The notes beneath the pieces are model-generated. The model was not told where the DNA came from and made no database searches. It was given only the letters and a program-made list of their open reading frames with translations. A program made the translations under genes and the position numbers. A DNA stretch of 64,000 nt, taken from assembly GCA_902362375.1 (NCBI GenBank), contig CABIVS010000006.1, forward strand, positions 124,001-188,000, in the 5' to 3' direction. Numbering within the stretch: position 1 is the stretch's first letter; each line of letters begins with the position of its first letter. The DNA is from Bacteroidaceae bacterium. GTDB taxonomy: Bacteria > Bacteroidota > Bacteroidia > Bacteroidales > Bacteroidaceae. This document shows, piece by piece, positions 52,519-60,664 of this stretch.

Positions 52519-52608
52519 AAAGGTGGAATAATGGGACTCTTTTGTTAATGATGCGTAAATCTGCGTTTTGATACACTCTCTTCAGTCTATTTGATTCTTG
52601 TTTTGCTT

Positions 52609-54057
52609 CTATTTAATCTTTAGACCGCCGCCTCCGATAAACCGCCTACTTGCGGGACTAATAACACTTTTCTCTATCTTGAATTGTGCTTTTGTAGTTG
52701 TATCTTCTTCTTTTTTCGGGGGATAAGTGCCTTCTATAACTCCGATGGCTACTTTCAGAAGTCTTTCATTGGGATCACCGAATGGCAGGAATTCACTGTA
52801 ATTGGTAATTCCATCAATGGTTGTCTCACTGATTTTAAGATCTGCGTTAGGTACGAAGGAACCGTTTTCATCATGCTTAGAATTATAAACTGTACAAACC
52901 ACTGGATTCACCGACCACAGGAATTCCTCGTTGACAAACTGCTCTGTTGCTACATTTTGCCCTTTAGTGGCACTACCTATGCTTACAACGGGATAGCTGT
53001 CTTTCAAGAAGAGACTCCCTATTAACATTTCCGGTGCTCCGGCTGTAGTTCCACTGGTGATAACAAACAGACCGGGCAGGTTTAAATTAGTACCGCTTCC
53101 TAATATGGTAGGATCAAAGTTGATGGTAGCATCTTTATCCCTGTTCTTGTCGTTGTATTCCAGATAGGCCATTGGCTCGTTTAACCGTGCATTTGATGTT
53201 AAGATTGTGCCTAATAACTGCACACAATCTAATGAACCTCCGGCATTGTAGCGCAAGTCAAGTATGACATACTTCACGCCTGCTGTCTTGAATTCTTGCG
53301 AGATTTGACGCAGTTCGTCATTGTATTTTTCCGGATCAGCTTTTGTCCCGGCGGTGAAGCTGTTGTACATGAGATAGCCGACCTTGATGTCGCTATTGTT
53401 TTCTTTTACCGTAAGTATTTCTGTTTTATGTACCGGATTGTCTTCAACGACTCTTGCAGCAGGTAGTTTTAGTATTTTATCATTCGGAACGACCTTATAT
53501 ACAGTTGTTTCTTCTTCGTCTACTTCCCCTTCTTCAGGCTCAACAGGAACTTCTTTCCATACTCCCATCACTAAATCCCGGGCTTTGGTTCCTTGCAGTA
53601 ATTGAGTCTCGTATTTTTTGCTGATGTAAGAAGTATCGACTTTCATAATCCAGTCACCGCGCACCAATCCGGCCGCTTCTGCCGGTGAACCGGGAATGAC
53701 GTAAGTAATTAATGCATTATAAGCTGTATCAATATCCGCACTTCGAACCAGTGAATAATCAAATCCATAGGTAGGCAGGGGAGTTTCCATCACAGAATCC
53801 ACAAACGAATAACTGTCGCTTTTCGATTTCACTTTAGACAAGAATGAGGCAGGATCCAGAAACAGATTCACATCATTGTAGGAAGGTAGATCTTGATACC
53901 ACAGATAGTTCTGCTGCATGATGTCGTACATCCATGTATCCAGTGCGGTCTGGTGGGCATACTCCGGCCAGCGGTCGACACCACAGGAGAAAAAGCCACT
54001 GATAAATACGATGCTCAGGGCAGGTATGAGGATTATCTTTCTTAATTTCGTCATCAT
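52609..54057 (-). CDS. S41 (C-terminal-processing) peptidase-family lipoprotein, probably inactive
   Basis: A lipoprotein of about 482 residues (lipobox FFSCGVDRW). The start is the Met at 54057/54054: an earlier Met at 54078 falls inside the promoter box. A PDZ-like domain (about 95-175, VIPGSPAEAAGLVRGDWI) precedes the S41 domain (about 220-400, YVILDLRYNAGGSLDCVQLLG). At the nucleophile site the sequence is TSGTTAGAPEM where active relatives have T-A-S-A-S-E, so the Ser is Gly (codon 53038-53040), and the catalytic Lys position downstream (ATKGQNVA, usually T-x-G-K-N-V) seems to be Gln. It may be a binding protein rather than a protease. Alignment is from motif memory. Confidence 0.85.
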   Translation of the reverse strand: MMTKLRKIILIPALSIVFISGFFSCGVDRWPEYAHQTALDTWMYDIMQQNYLWYQDLPSYNDVNLFLDPASFLSKVKSKSDSYSFVDSVMETPLPTYGFDYSLVRSADIDTAYNALITYVIPGSPAEAAGLVRGDWIMKVDTSYISKKYETQLLQGTKARDLVMGVWKEVPVEPEEGEVDEEETTVYKVVPNDKILKLPAARVVEDNPVHKTEILTVKENNSDIKVGYLMYNSFTAGTKADPEKYNDELRQISQEFKTAGVKYVILDLRYNAGGSLDCVQLLGTILTSNARLNEPMAYLEYNDKNRDKDATINFDPTILGSGTNLNLPGLFVITSGTTAGAPEMLIGSLFLKDSYPVVSIGSATKGQNVATEQFVNEEFLWSVNPVVCTVYNSKHDENGSFVPNADLKISETTIDGITNYSEFLPFGDPNERLLKVAIGVIEGTYPPKKEEDTTTKAQFKIEKSVISPASRRFIGGGGLKIK

Positions 54058-54075
54058 AAAAAGCTTTTTACTGTG

Positions 54076-54083
54076 CAAATGTA
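54076..54083 (-). promoter_or_regulatory. Candidate -7 box of the S41-family gene
   Basis: TACATTTG on the minus strand; RNA would start near 54069, which rules out the Met at 54078 as start. Confidence 0.45.
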
Positions 54084-54139
54084 GGAAATACTTTGCTTAT
54101 CTACCACATTTATGGTATAAAAATGCCTTCAATATGTGA

Positions 54140-54170
54140 TTGGCTGTTAGAGATTCTTGCCTTACCTTTG
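54140..54170 (+). promoter_or_regulatory. Promoter of mnmA
   Basis: TTG at 54140-54142, 20 bases, then TACCTTTG at 54163-54170: a full Bacteroides promoter match. The leader would be about 60 bases. Confidence 0.65.
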
Positions 54171-54237
54171 TAGCATAGAAATTTTTAATAGGTATTAGCT
54201 TACATATAGAACGTTATTAATAGACGAATCATTATTC

Positions 54238-55305
54238 ATGGATATAGCTGCATTATTATCAGGAGGTGTCGACAGTTCAGTTGTTGTGCATCTCCTTTGT
54301 GAGCAAGGATATAAGCCCACTCTTTTTTATATTAAGATAGGCATGGACGGAGCGGAATATATGGACTGTTCGGCAGAGGAAGATATTGAATTATCTACTG
54401 CTACGGCACGTAAATACGGTCTGTCTTTGGAGGTAGTGGATTTGCATCAGGAGTATTGGGAGAATGTAGCGGCCTATGCCATTGATAAAATCCGGCAGGG
54501 ACTGACACCGAATCCGGATGTGATGTGTAATAAGCTTATCAAATTCGGCTGCTTTGAACAGCGTGTCGGGAAAGACTTCGACTTTACGGCAACCGGTCAT
54601 TATGCCACCACCTTGCAACGTAACGGTAAAACTTGGCTGGGCACAGCGAAAGACCCTGTGAAAGATCAGACGGACTTTCTCGCACAGATTGATTACCTGC
54701 AAGTTTCCAAACTCATGTTTCCCATTGGAGGGTTGATGAAACAGGAAGTGCGTGAGATTGCCAATAAAGCCGGATTGCCGAGTGCCAGAAGGAAAGATAG
54801 TCAGGGCATCTGTTTTCTCGGGAAGATAAACTACAATGATTTTGTCCGTCGGTTTTTAGGAGAAAAGGAAGGGGCGATTATTGAATGGGAAACCGGAAAG
54901 AAATTGGGTACACATCGCGGCTATTGGTTTCACACAATCGGCCAGCGCAAAGGGCTTGGATTGAGTGGTGGTCCCTGGTTCGTAGTCAAGAAGGATATTG
55001 AAGAAAATACAATCTATGTGTCCCGCGGTTATGGTGTGGAAACACAGTATGGCAATGAATTCCGGATGCATGATTTCCATTTCATTACTGATAATCCCTG
55101 GAAAGGACAGGAGAAGGAGATAGACATCACTTTCAAGATTCGTCACACTCCCGACTTTACCAAAGGAAAACTGATACAGGAAGGGGAGACGCAATTCCAC
55201 ATTTTATCCTCTGAAAAGCTGCAAGGCATTGCTCCGGGACAGTTTGGGGTGATTTATGATGAAGAGGCGAAAGTTTGCGTGGGAAGCGGAGAAATCATCT
55301 GTTAA
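54238..55305 (+). CDS. mnmA: tRNA-specific 2-thiouridylase MnmA
   Basis: A 355-residue cytoplasmic enzyme that thiolates U34 of Lys, Glu and Gln tRNAs (EC 2.8.1.13). The PP-loop ATP site is [11 protein letters not shown] near the N terminus. The two catalytic cysteines are in [13 protein letters not shown] and [10 protein letters not shown], and the tRNA-recognition blocks ATGHYATT and RRKDSQ are intact. The C-terminal domain begins near [20 protein letters not shown]. Bacteroides genomes often carry a second MnmA-like gene, so this may be one of two paralogues. Confidence 0.95.
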   Translation: MDIAALLSGGVDSSVVVHLLCEQGYKPTLFYIKIGMDGAEYMDCSAEEDIELSTATARKYGLSLEVVDLHQEYWENVAAYAIDKIRQGLTPNPDVMCNKLIKFGCFEQRVGKDFDFTATGHYATTLQRNGKTWLGTAKDPVKDQTDFLAQIDYLQVSKLMFPIGGLMKQEVREIANKAGLPSARRKDSQGICFLGKINYNDFVRRFLGEKEGAIIEWETGKKLGTHRGYWFHTIGQRKGLGLSGGPWFVVKKDIEENTIYVSRGYGVETQYGNEFRMHDFHFITDNPWKGQEKEIDITFKIRHTPDFTKGKLIQEGETQFHILSSEKLQGIAPGQFGVIYDEEAKVCVGSGEIIC

Positions 55306-55353
55306 ATAGTTTATTTTGAAAGGTGAGGATTCGATAATCAGGATAATTTTCAC

Positions 55354-55361
55354 TACTTTTG
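55354..55361 (+). promoter_or_regulatory. Candidate -7 box of the toxin-antitoxin operon
   Basis: TACTTTTG matches TAnnTTTG 33 bases before the antitoxin ATG, after the mnmA stop. No TTG at the usual distance. Confidence 0.5.
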
Positions 55362-55394
55362 TTTCGTAGAATAATAAATAAAGGAGGATTGCTT

Positions 55395-55649
55395 ATGACA
55401 ACGATGGAATTGAAAAGTCTGAAAATGGACTTGGTGGAGGAACTCCTGAGTTTGAATGACAAAGAGATGCTCAATCGGGTGAAGAACTATTTGAAACGAC
55501 TTAAGAAAATGGAAGCAGAGAAAGAAATGGAAGAAATCACAAAAGAGGAGATTCTTGCAGGGATTGATGCAGGACTGAAAGAGGTAAAACTTTCTATGGA
55601 TGGCAAGTTGGAATTAAAGAGTGCAAGGGAGTTTTTGAATGAACTATGA
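55395..55649 (+). CDS. Antitoxin of a RelE/ParE-type pair
   Basis: An 84-residue, charged helical protein from the ATG at 55395, with a strong AAGGAGG 14 bases upstream (an in-frame codon at 55359 overlaps the promoter box). The body is largely predicted helix (LKSLKMDLVEELLSLNDKEM; ITKEEILAGIDAGLKEVKL), with the C-terminal SAREFLNEL typical of antitoxins that wrap RelE toxins. Its last codons overlap the toxin gene by 11 bases. No ribbon-helix-helix or HTH is obvious, so DNA binding is unclear. Confidence 0.82.
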   Translation: MTTMELKSLKMDLVEELLSLNDKEMLNRVKNYLKRLKKMEAEKEMEEITKEEILAGIDAGLKEVKLSMDGKLELKSAREFLNEL

Positions 55650-55980
55650 AATAATAGTTAAGCCAACGTTTCAGCGGGAAGCTAAACGATTGGCAAAACA
55701 TTATTCTTCTTTTAAAGAAGATTTTGCTTCATTGATTGATGAGTTGGAACAGAATCCGCAATTAGGTACCGATTTAGGTCATGGCTTGCGCAAAGTCCGC
55801 ATGAAAATTACTGCGAAAGGGAAAGGAAAAAGCGGAGGTGCAAGAGTTATCACTTTCACTTTGGTTGTTTCCCAGCAAGATGCAATTTTGAATCTTCTCT
55901 ATATTTATGATAAAGCAGACAGGGCTTCTATATCAGACAAGGAAATAGAACAACTTTTGAAACAAAATGGCTTGAAGTAA
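55639..55980 (+). CDS. RelE/ParE-family toxin
   Basis: A 113-residue toxin with the fold markers YEIIVKPTFQREAKRLAKHY at the start, GHGLRKVRMKI in the middle and a C-terminal YIYDKADRASISDKEI. The basic residues in RKVRMKITAKGKGKSGGAR are the likely ribosome or mRNA contacts. RelE members cleave mRNA on the ribosome; ParE members inhibit gyrase; the sequence looks closer to RelE. Coupled with the antitoxin by overlapping codons. Confidence 0.88.
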   Translation: MNYEIIVKPTFQREAKRLAKHYSSFKEDFASLIDELEQNPQLGTDLGHGLRKVRMKITAKGKGKSGGARVITFTLVVSQQDAILNLLYIYDKADRASISDKEIEQLLKQNGLK

Positions 55981-55989
55981 AGCGTATAA

Positions 55990-56649
55990 TCAGATATAGT
56001 ATTCGGCTAAATCCACAATCCCTGCCCTCATCGCATATTTAGTAGCCTCGTGCACATTATTCACTCCCAATTTACGAAAGATATTCTTACGATGGCTGTT
56101 GATCGTATGGAAACTAAGATTTTTCTCTGCAGCAATCTCTTTCGTCGTTTTTCCTAATGCGATTTCTTTTAGGATATTCTTTTCTGTTTGCGTCAGCAGA
56201 TGGTCGTCCATGTTTGACGCTACCAGCGGGGAAGAAGCTCCCGAAAGCAGCAGATTGCTGACATGATTGCAAATATACCGTTGTTTGCGGGTGGCGCATT
56301 GAATGGCGGTCATGATTTCTTCTTTTGAGTTATCTTTCATCACTACCCCGAAAGCCATGCTGCTGAATAATACCTGACGGAGAAAGTTCAGACTCAGTTC
56401 ATCGGAGAATAGAATCCAGTCGGCTTCCTTGAATCTTTCCTGCAAGACAATCAATTCATCTGCCCCGGCAAAATTGAACAAGGTATAGTCCAGTATAATC
56501 ACTGCTTGCGGATACAATCGTAGCTGCTGAATCAGTTCAGCCTTGTTGTCAGCTTCTAAAAGGAGGGACACCTCCTTTTGTTTACTTAACAGGAACATCA
56601 TTCCCGCCTTACTGATATCCTGATTGTCTGCAATGATAAATTCTCTCAT
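55990..56649 (-). CDS. LuxR/NarL-type response regulator
   Basis: A 219-residue protein from the Met at 56649 (an upstream in-frame Met would overlap the promoter box). Receiver-like domain (1-125): ADNQD acidic patch, acceptor Asp 54 in VIILDYTLF, and a Lys in VVMKDN near residue 105. LuxR helix-turn-helix at the C terminus (LTQTEKNILKEIALGKTTKE, then SFHTINSHRKNIFRKLGV). No sensor kinase is adjacent. The gene converges with the toxin-antitoxin operon, with a nine-base gap. Confidence 0.9.
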   Translation of the reverse strand: MREFIIADNQDISKAGMMFLLSKQKEVSLLLEADNKAELIQQLRLYPQAVIILDYTLFNFAGADELIVLQERFKEADWILFSDELSLNFLRQVLFSSMAFGVVMKDNSKEEIMTAIQCATRKQRYICNHVSNLLLSGASSPLVASNMDDHLLTQTEKNILKEIALGKTTKEIAAEKNLSFHTINSHRKNIFRKLGVNNVHEATKYAMRAGIVDLAEYYI

Positions 56650-56678
56650 AAGCCATGCTGAATAAAAAAACTCCGCTA

Positions 56679-56686
56679 CAAATGTA
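56679..56686 (-). promoter_or_regulatory. Candidate -7 box of the response-regulator gene
   Basis: TACATTTG on the minus strand, about 30 bases before the Met at 56649, supporting that start. Confidence 0.45.
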
Positions 56687-56738
56687 CGCATTTTGCGCGA
56701 TTTGCAGCGGAGTTATGATAAGATTCTTAAGATCCGGA

Positions 56739-57329
56739 TTACCAGGAACGTCCTTTGAAGATATTTGACTGGTCAAGCGGAACGATATTTCCGTTCAACG
56801 TCAGGTTATTGTTGTTGAAGTTCGGGCTGATACTAACCGAAGCAGTATTGTTTCCGCTGCTCATATTAATAAATACTTGAGCGGAGATGCCGATACCCTG
56901 AACACTGAATGAGCAGTTCACATTTCCTTTTTTGTCGATATTCATCTTCATATCCGAAGAATTACCATCCACTGTCACACCACCGATTCCGTTAGGACCC
57001 GGGTAAGGAGTATTGAAGGCAGTCTGTACGGTAGCTCTGTTGCCGTTCATCAAGACGAAGTTGGTGTTTGAAGTAACGAATGCACTCATACCGTTACGGA
57101 AAATAACCTGATTGGCTTCCAGTACAAATTGCTTGTTCTTCAAAGCCTGCACAGCTTGTTGATAGGCTGCCATGTCCTGCACCTCTTCTTCGGCACGGAG
57201 TTTTGCTCTCTCTGCATCTCTTTCTGCTTTTCTTTCTGCGCGGCGTGCTGCTGCGTTACTTTCTTGTGCATACATCATTGTGCTTGCACTCACTAATACT
57301 AATGCTAATAATGCAATAAACTTTTTCAT
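56739..57329 (-). CDS. DUF4251 family exported protein
   Basis: A 196-residue protein from the Met at 57329, where a good signal peptide begins (MKKFIALLALVLVSASTMMYAQ); a longer frame upstream overlaps the NhaC gene. A charged coiled segment (RRAERKAERDAERAKLRAEE) leads to the DUF4251 beta domain (QFVLEANQVIFRNG, FVLMNGNRATVQTAF, GIGGVTVDG). The function is not known. It is common in Bacteroides as a short periplasmic protein. Confidence 0.88.
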   Translation of the reverse strand: MKKFIALLALVLVSASTMMYAQESNAAARRAERKAERDAERAKLRAEEEVQDMAAYQQAVQALKNKQFVLEANQVIFRNGMSAFVTSNTNFVLMNGNRATVQTAFNTPYPGPNGIGGVTVDGNSSDMKMNIDKKGNVNCSFSVQGIGISAQVFINMSSGNNTASVSISPNFNNNNLTLNGNIVPLDQSNIFKGRSW

Positions 57330-57396
57330 AACTTTTTTTTGTTTAGGTTTAATACGTTGTTCGTTTATTGCAAAAACAATGTGTATGCCAGATTGT

Positions 57397-58824
57397 TCAC
57401 GAGCGTCGTGCAATTTTATATCCGATGGCTGCCACAGTGATACTCATTAAGGGGCTGATAATGTTGAAAAAACAATAAGGGAGATACACAAGTGTGGGTA
57501 CACTCAAGATAGTGGCTTGGGTCATTCCACAGCTGTTCCACGGGATCAATACGGATGTAACGGTTACTGCATCTTCCGTCGTGCGGCTTAGTAAGCAACT
57601 TTCATATCCTTTCTTGGCATAAATATCGCGAAACATATTTCCCGTCAGAATAATACTGATATATTGATCGGCAGTGGTCAGATTAAGAAACAGCCCGGAA
57701 CAGACCGTCGCACTGACCACGCTGACTGTTTTCTTCATAAAGCGCACAAAGATAGAAGTGATACTTCCCACCATGCCGCTTGCTGTCATTGCTCCGCCGA
57801 AACACATGGCACATAGTATCAGCCAAATCGTATTCAGCATTCCTGACATGCCACGTGTGGCAATTAAATCTGTCAGAACGGCATTATCCGTGTGCAAATT
57901 TGTCTCTCCGTAGATAGTCATCATTAGTCCTTTGAACAATGAATTGAATCCGGAAGCGGCGACTCCTGAAATTTCCTCCACTAAATCAGGCTGAAAGATC
58001 AAAGCAAAAACAGCTGCCAACAGGGTGGACAGGAACAGCGTAACGATAGACGGCACTTTCCGCGCTATCAATATGCCGGTTACTACGGGAACTATCAACA
58101 GCCACGGAGTGATATGAAACTTTTCATTCAGAGCTGCTGCCACTTCTGCGATGTGCTGTGTATTGTTGGCATCATGAGAGAATCCCGCTACGGTGAAAAT
58201 AATCAGTGTAATGACAAGAGATGGAACCGTAGTAATCATCATGTAACGGATGTGACGGAACAGGGGAGTGTCTGTGATGGAAGAAGCCAGAATGGTGGTT
58301 TCGGATAAAGGAGATATTTTATCTCCGAAGTATGCCCCCGAAATAATGGCTCCGGCAATCCAGCCGTCTTCAAAACCTTGCGCCTTTCCGATACCCATCA
58401 GAGCGATACCGATGGTAGCAATGGTAGTCCATGAGCTCCCGGTCATAACGGAAATCAATGCGCAGATGATGCAGGTAGATGCCAGGAAGAAACTGGGATG
58501 GATAATTTGCATCCCGTAGTAGATTAGCGTCGGCACTACTCCACTAATCATCCAGATCCCACTCAACGCACCGATGATTAATAGAATAATAATAGCTGTC
58601 GCCACTCCGGCAATATTGTTGGTTATGGCAAGCTCGTAATCTTTCCAGGGAATTTTATAAAACACCATGCCGATAAGGATACAAATAGCTGTAGTGGTGA
58701 GCAGTGACACTTGGCTTCCGCCGCTTAGGGCATCGCTGCCAAATGTGCGGATAGTGGCAAACAATAATAACACCAGTACAATGATCGGTATCAATGATAC
58801 GAGGGGCGAGGGAGCTTTCTTCAT
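57397..58824 (-). CDS. nhaC: NhaC-family Na+/H+ antiporter
   Basis: A 475-residue inner-membrane protein with about 11 predicted helices. NhaC-type blocks include MTGSSWTTIATIGIALMGIG, GAIISGAYFGDKISPLSETT and LIPWNSCGMTQATIL near the C terminus. It exchanges Na+ for H+, or malate/lactate in some relatives. It runs in the same direction as the DUF4251 gene, which begins about 70 bases after its stop. Confidence 0.92.
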   Translation of the reverse strand: MKKAPSPLVSLIPIIVLVLLLFATIRTFGSDALSGGSQVSLLTTTAICILIGMVFYKIPWKDYELAITNNIAGVATAIIILLIIGALSGIWMISGVVPTLIYYGMQIIHPSFFLASTCIICALISVMTGSSWTTIATIGIALMGIGKAQGFEDGWIAGAIISGAYFGDKISPLSETTILASSITDTPLFRHIRYMMITTVPSLVITLIIFTVAGFSHDANNTQHIAEVAAALNEKFHITPWLLIVPVVTGILIARKVPSIVTLFLSTLLAAVFALIFQPDLVEEISGVAASGFNSLFKGLMMTIYGETNLHTDNAVLTDLIATRGMSGMLNTIWLILCAMCFGGAMTASGMVGSITSIFVRFMKKTVSVVSATVCSGLFLNLTTADQYISIILTGNMFRDIYAKKGYESCLLSRTTEDAVTVTSVLIPWNSCGMTQATILSVPTLVYLPYCFFNIISPLMSITVAAIGYKIARRS

Positions 58825-58880
58825 GTTGATTCTTATAACCTTTTATTTATTTTCCGGCTACTGTTTTGTTTATAGCCGCG

Positions 58881-58888
58881 CAAAGATA
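58881..58888 (-). promoter_or_regulatory. Candidate -7 box of the NhaC gene
   Basis: TATCTTTG on the minus strand, 57 bases before the start codon; no well-spaced TTG. Confidence 0.4.
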
Positions 58889-58980
58889 CAACAAAAAAGG
58901 ATGAAATCTTTTGCTTCAAAACGTCAGGCAATAAAAATTATTATAAGTTTGTATTTGATCGGAATATGTATAAGCCCGGC

Positions 58981-59415
58981 TCAATTGGCGAAAGTCTTAC
59001 GTCTTATCCACCAGTAGCGGATGAAAAGCCCTCCCGTCAGGATGAGGGCAATGGATAATCCGGTATAGAAAACGGAAATGAACGTTTCGGGCAGAAGGTG
59101 GAAGCTACGTATGGTAATTCCCAGAGAAATCATGAAGATCATTGTAATCCAGCTTTTCACATCGAAAAATGAAAACGGGCAATTTCTGTGTTCTTTCTTT
59201 TGTTCGATTCGCTGGGTATGTTTATAATAAAGTCTTCTGAACACCAGAACGAAGAATAACAAGAAAACAACGGTAGCTTCTCCTATTTTGAACATCCAAT
59301 CTTGGGAGGTGTTTAACCATGTTACAATTCCTATTCGCAGAATATTGGCACCGGCTATAATCCAGACGACACCGGCTGTGATAAGTAAGATTTGTCTGTT
59401 AACTCCGTATTTCAT
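58981..59415 (-). CDS. Small membrane protein of unknown function
   Basis: A 144-residue protein with four predicted membrane segments (VVWIIAGANILRIGIV; ATVVFLLFFVLVF; WITMIFMISLGITI; FYTGLSIALILTGGLF) and a basic linker RLYYKHTQRIEQKKEHR in the middle. No motif identifies a function. It lies 47 bases downstream of the MFS gene in the same direction. Confidence 0.8.
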   Translation of the reverse strand: MKYGVNRQILLITAGVVWIIAGANILRIGIVTWLNTSQDWMFKIGEATVVFLLFFVLVFRRLYYKHTQRIEQKKEHRNCPFSFFDVKSWITMIFMISLGITIRSFHLLPETFISVFYTGLSIALILTGGLFIRYWWIRRKTFAN

Positions 59416-59462
59416 TGGCTTATTTTATTGTAATAAACGGTTTGACCGTCTGTTTTGTTGAC

Positions 59463-60638
59463 TTACTTCTTGTAGAAAGTCGTAATTAATAAAGAAATCC
59501 CTGTTAAAACGACTCCGGTACCGATCACTCCGTGCCAACCATACAGTTGCCAGAAGCTGCCCGCCAGAAATGTTCCCATCGAACCGCCAATAAAGTAAGT
59601 AGTCATGAAAACTGTATTGATGCGGTTCGAAGCGCGCGGGTCCAGTTCGAAGATACTTGTCTGGTTGCTAAGTTGGATACATTGCATCCCTATGTCAATG
59701 ATGATGATTCCGGCAATGATACCAATAAAGGTGTTTTCACCGATGAAGAACAGTAACCAGGCAAAGAGAATCAATCCGCAGCCGATAAAGTTGAAGCGGC
59801 GTACACCGACTTGTTTTACATATTTTCCAACAAAAGAGGCAGTCAATGCCCCCGCCACTCCGCAAAGTCCCAGCATACCAATGACGTCGCTGTTGGCAAA
59901 GAACGGAGCTTGTCCCATTTTAAAAGCCAGACAAGACCACATGGCGAGGAGGGAGCCGAAGTTCAATGCCGCCCGGATGGAATAAATCCGTAGTTGCGGA
60001 TATTCTTTCACTAAGGCTAACAGGGATTTCATCAGGCCGCTATATTTCCCCTGAAAGTTGGTCTGAATGTCGGGAAGGACTTTTAGTACAACAATGGCAC
60101 AGATAAGCATCATGCCTGCAGCGATGTGATACATTTCCCGCCAGCCAATCAGTTCACCGATAAATCCGCTGACAACCCGTGAAGCCAGAATACCGGTCAG
60201 TAATCCAGATAAGACAATTCCTACATTCCTGCCTTTATTTTCCGGACGGGAGAACTGGGCGGCTATCGGAATGAATATTTGTGGAATCATCGAACAAACT
60301 CCCGTGAGGAATGAAGCGATAAGTATCAAATGAAAATTGTGCGTCAGGGCGATGGTCAATAGGGAGAATATCAGAACGGTGAAGTTGACCAGGATGATTT
60401 TCTTACGTTGATATAAATCTCCCAGAGGGGTGATAAACAATAATCCTGCCGCATAGCCTATTTGCGTGACCATGGCAATCAGGTTAGTTCTGAACTCTGA
60501 TATGCCAAGTTCATGGCGTATCATATTTAATAGGGGTTGGATATAATAGATGTTGGCTACCGAGACACCGGCCACAATAGCAAGTGTCCAGAGGATAGAT
60601 GCCGGTAGTCCACCGTTTTCTTTTAATGGCTGTTTCAT
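59463..60638 (-). CDS. MFS transporter
   Basis: A 391-residue, 12-helix major facilitator. The A-motif loop is seen as PLGDLYQRKK between helices 2 and 3. The layout resembles drug- or sugar-efflux MFS members (YbhF/AraJ-like). A minus-strand TATCTTTG at 60643-60650 ends only four bases before the ATG, so if used as -7 box the mRNA would be nearly leaderless; otherwise it is read through from pbpC, 26 bases upstream. Substrate unknown. Confidence 0.9.
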   Translation of the reverse strand: MKQPLKENGGLPASILWTLAIVAGVSVANIYYIQPLLNMIRHELGISEFRTNLIAMVTQIGYAAGLLFITPLGDLYQRKKIILVNFTVLIFSLLTIALTHNFHLILIASFLTGVCSMIPQIFIPIAAQFSRPENKGRNVGIVLSGLLTGILASRVVSGFIGELIGWREMYHIAAGMMLICAIVVLKVLPDIQTNFQGKYSGLMKSLLALVKEYPQLRIYSIRAALNFGSLLAMWSCLAFKMGQAPFFANSDVIGMLGLCGVAGALTASFVGKYVKQVGVRRFNFIGCGLILFAWLLFFIGENTFIGIIAGIIIIDIGMQCIQLSNQTSIFELDPRASNRINTVFMTTYFIGGSMGTFLAGSFWQLYGWHGVIGTGVVLTGISLLITTFYKK

Positions 60639-60664
60639 GCGGCAAAGATAATAAAATAAGATGT

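Larger units (their letters stand above)
52206..52608. other. Gene-free interval with a short promoter-terminator unit and a 22-base array
   Basis: Between converging esterase and S41-type genes. It holds a promoter-like pair (52218-52248), a terminator (52290-52319) and phased repeats (52408-52518). A TTG-initiated frame of 43 codons (52318-52449) is not convincing. Confidence 0.6.

Noticed and set aside
54067..54078. Earlier Met as start of the S41-family protein
   Set aside because: It falls inside the minus-strand -7 box and would add residues in front of a good lipoprotein signal.
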